A stretch of DNA of 64,000 nucleotides from Chrysosporum bergii ANA360D (GTDB lineage Bacteria > Cyanobacteriota > Cyanobacteriia > Cyanobacteriales > Nostocaceae). Shown here in pieces: positions 62,772 through 64,000 of the stretch (the stretch's first letter is position 1; each line of letters begins with the position of its first letter). The DNA lies in contig NZ_JANQDH010000108.1 of NCBI RefSeq assembly GCF_029891735.1, positions 25,195 to 89,194 of the forward strand, written 5' to 3'. The position numbers were made by a program, and so were the translations under genes. The notes below the pieces were generated by a model. It was not told the origin of the DNA and did no database searches. It was given only the letters and a program-made list of their open reading frames with translations.

Positions 62772-63968
62772 ATGAATAACAGGTGGCGCATCGGGTCTTT
62801 ACTTGGCATCCCTCTTTTTTTAGACCCATTGTGGTTTGTAGTGTTAGCACTAGCTACCCTTAACTTTGGTATAGCTTACCAAGAATGGGGTGCTGCTATA
62901 GGTTGGAGTGCTGGAATAGTCATGGCACTGCTCCTGTTTGCCTCCGTATTATTGCACGAATTAGGGCATAGTTTGGCAGCGCGATCGCAGGGCATTAAAG
63001 TTAACTCAATTACCCTATTTATGTTTGGCGGTATTGCAGCCATAGAAGAAGAATCCAAAACTCCCGGAAAAGCATTTCAAGTAGCCATTGCCGGACCGTT
63101 AGTCAGTATAGCCCTGTTTTTGTTATTCAGTCTAGCCACCAAGATTACACCAGAAACTAGTCCCCTCACAGCAATGCTGACAGATTTAGCCGGAATTAAC
63201 TTAATTGTCGCCCTATTTAACCTCATTCCCGGCTTACCTCTAGATGGGGGACAAGTTTTAAAATCGGCACTGTGGAAAATTACAGGTAACCGCTTTCAAG
63301 CTGTACACTGGGCCGCCACATCCGGGCAAATTCTCGGTTACACCGCCATTGCCATGGGGTTTGTTCTAGACTTTTTCACAGGAGAATTAGTTACGGGTTT
63401 GTGGATTATCTTACTAGGTTGGTTTGCTGTCCGTAATGCTAACACCTATGACAGAGTTACCACATTACAAGAAACCTTACTCAACATACTAGCTAGGGAA
63501 GCCATGACTCGTGATTTTCGCGTAGTCGATGCTAACCAAACCTTGCGCGCCTTTGCTGACTCCTACCTATTAGACACCAACGCCCCAAATACTTACTTTG
63601 CTGTAGCTGATGGACGTTACCGGGGTATGGTGGCCATTGATGACTTACGCTTAGTAGAACGAAGTGAGTGGGAAAACCGAACCCTGGACAGTATCGCCCA
63701 TCCCTTAACAGAAATTCCCACCCTACCTGAATCAACTTGTTTAGCTGAAGTGATCAACAAGTTAGAAAATGAACACCTGTCTCAAATTACCGTGCTTTCA
63801 CCAGCAGACACAGTAGCAGGCATAATTGACAGAGGGGATATTGTGCGAGAATTGGCACAAAAGTTAAAATTACCCATCACCAACGAAGAAATTAAGCGTA
63901 TTAAACAAGAAGGTAGCTATCCCCCAGGTTTGCAACTAAGCGCCATTGCCAAATCAGCCACCAGTTAA
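62772..63968 (+). CDS. Site-2 protease family metalloprotease with CBS domains
   Basis: A 398-residue intramembrane M50 peptidase. The zinc motif HELGH lies in LLHELGHSLAARSQG near residue 60, and the third ligand is in NLIPGLPLDGGQVL near 155. Six membrane helices occupy residues 10-225, then a pair of CBS domains (about 235-365: REAMTRDFRVVDANQTL, CLAEVINKLENEHLSQITVL). Such proteases cut membrane-bound regulators. The start is the ATG at 62772 behind GGAGG (a GTG at 62769 is also possible). Its target is unknown. It ends just before the window edge. Confidence 0.92.
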   Translation: MNNRWRIGSLLGIPLFLDPLWFVVLALATLNFGIAYQEWGAAIGWSAGIVMALLLFASVLLHELGHSLAARSQGIKVNSITLFMFGGIAAIEEESKTPGKAFQVAIAGPLVSIALFLLFSLATKITPETSPLTAMLTDLAGINLIVALFNLIPGLPLDGGQVLKSALWKITGNRFQAVHWAATSGQILGYTAIAMGFVLDFFTGELVTGLWIILLGWFAVRNANTYDRVTTLQETLLNILAREAMTRDFRVVDANQTLRAFADSYLLDTNAPNTYFAVADGRYRGMVAIDDLRLVERSEWENRTLDSIAHPLTEIPTLPESTCLAEVINKLENEHLSQITVLSPADTVAGIIDRGDIVRELAQKLKLPITNEEIKRIKQEGSYPPGLQLSAIAKSATS

Positions 63969-64000
63969 CTTGATTAACTCTGAGTGTACCGAGAAGCGAT

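Noticed and set aside
1..64000. CRISPR arrays, prophage genes, toxin-antitoxin pairs
   Set aside because: No regular repeat-spacer pattern, no phage structural genes and no recognisable toxin-antitoxin operon were seen; the abundant GCGATCGC octamers are HIP1 sites.

Overview
The window is chromosomal DNA from a filamentous, probably heterocyst-forming (Nostocales-type) cyanobacterium. The evidence is psaK, psb32, ycf65/PSRP-3, tocopherol genes, the alkane pair ado-aar next to accA, many HIP1-type GCGATCGC octamers, moderate-to-low GC, and a complete scytonemin (UV sunscreen) locus. I cannot fix the genus. A scytonemin cluster with the ebo genes embedded in it suggests a Nodularia/Anabaena/Cylindrospermum-like organisation rather than the split arrangement of Nostoc punctiforme (from memory, not searched).

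Layout. 1-10.8 kb is housekeeping: pentapeptide-repeat fragment, tRNA-Ala, hisF, ruvB, a TPR protein, two convergent nuclease-fold genes between 91-bp direct repeats, a HAD hydrolase, PSRP-3, a class-IV aminotransferase and ftsH. 10.9-37.3 kb is the sunscreen region. A response regulator and a shortened histidine kinase run leftward. scyA-scyB-scyC-scyD-scyE-scyF, eboA-eboB-eboC, a glycosyltransferase, tyrA, dsbA, eboD-eboE-eboF, trpE(G)-trpC-trpA-trpB and aroG run rightward. 37.6-44.4 kb holds an osmolyte-type ABC importer with an unusual permuted fusion protein, small unknown proteins, an anion/Na+ transporter, a group II intron relic and a phosphoglucomutase-like HAD protein. 44.4-51.9 kb is mostly on the minus strand: a RodZ-like HTH protein, a broken alpha/beta hydrolase, gatA, psb32 (plus strand), DUF4346, ktrA and ktrB. 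52-54.3 kb has the tocopherol methyltransferase and homogentisate phytyltransferase. 55.4-61.5 kb has a lone sugar-ABC permease, a TnpB relic and ado-aar-accA-SDR-folE. The window ends with trpF, psaK and a site-2 protease with CBS domains.

How the genes work together. AroG feeds chorismate synthesis. TrpE(G), TrpC, TrpA and TrpB push flux to tryptophan, and TyrA gives p-hydroxyphenylpyruvate. ScyB makes indole-3-pyruvate from tryptophan, ScyA joins the two keto acids and ScyC cyclises the product. The Ebo proteins are reported to be needed for export of the monomer to the periplasm, where ScyD/E/F (all with signal peptides and PEP-CTERM tails here) and DsbA may act. Two predicted terminators divide the cluster into scy, ebo/tyrA and trp/aro sections. 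trpD and tyrP, present in the N. punctiforme cluster, are not here.

The most interesting points are the merged scy-ebo locus with a 5'-truncated sensor kinase, a permease fused to a circularly permuted binding protein, two decayed TnpB elements (one supplying the 3' end of ruvB), a paired nuclease-fold cassette between direct repeats, and an apparent ATT start codon.
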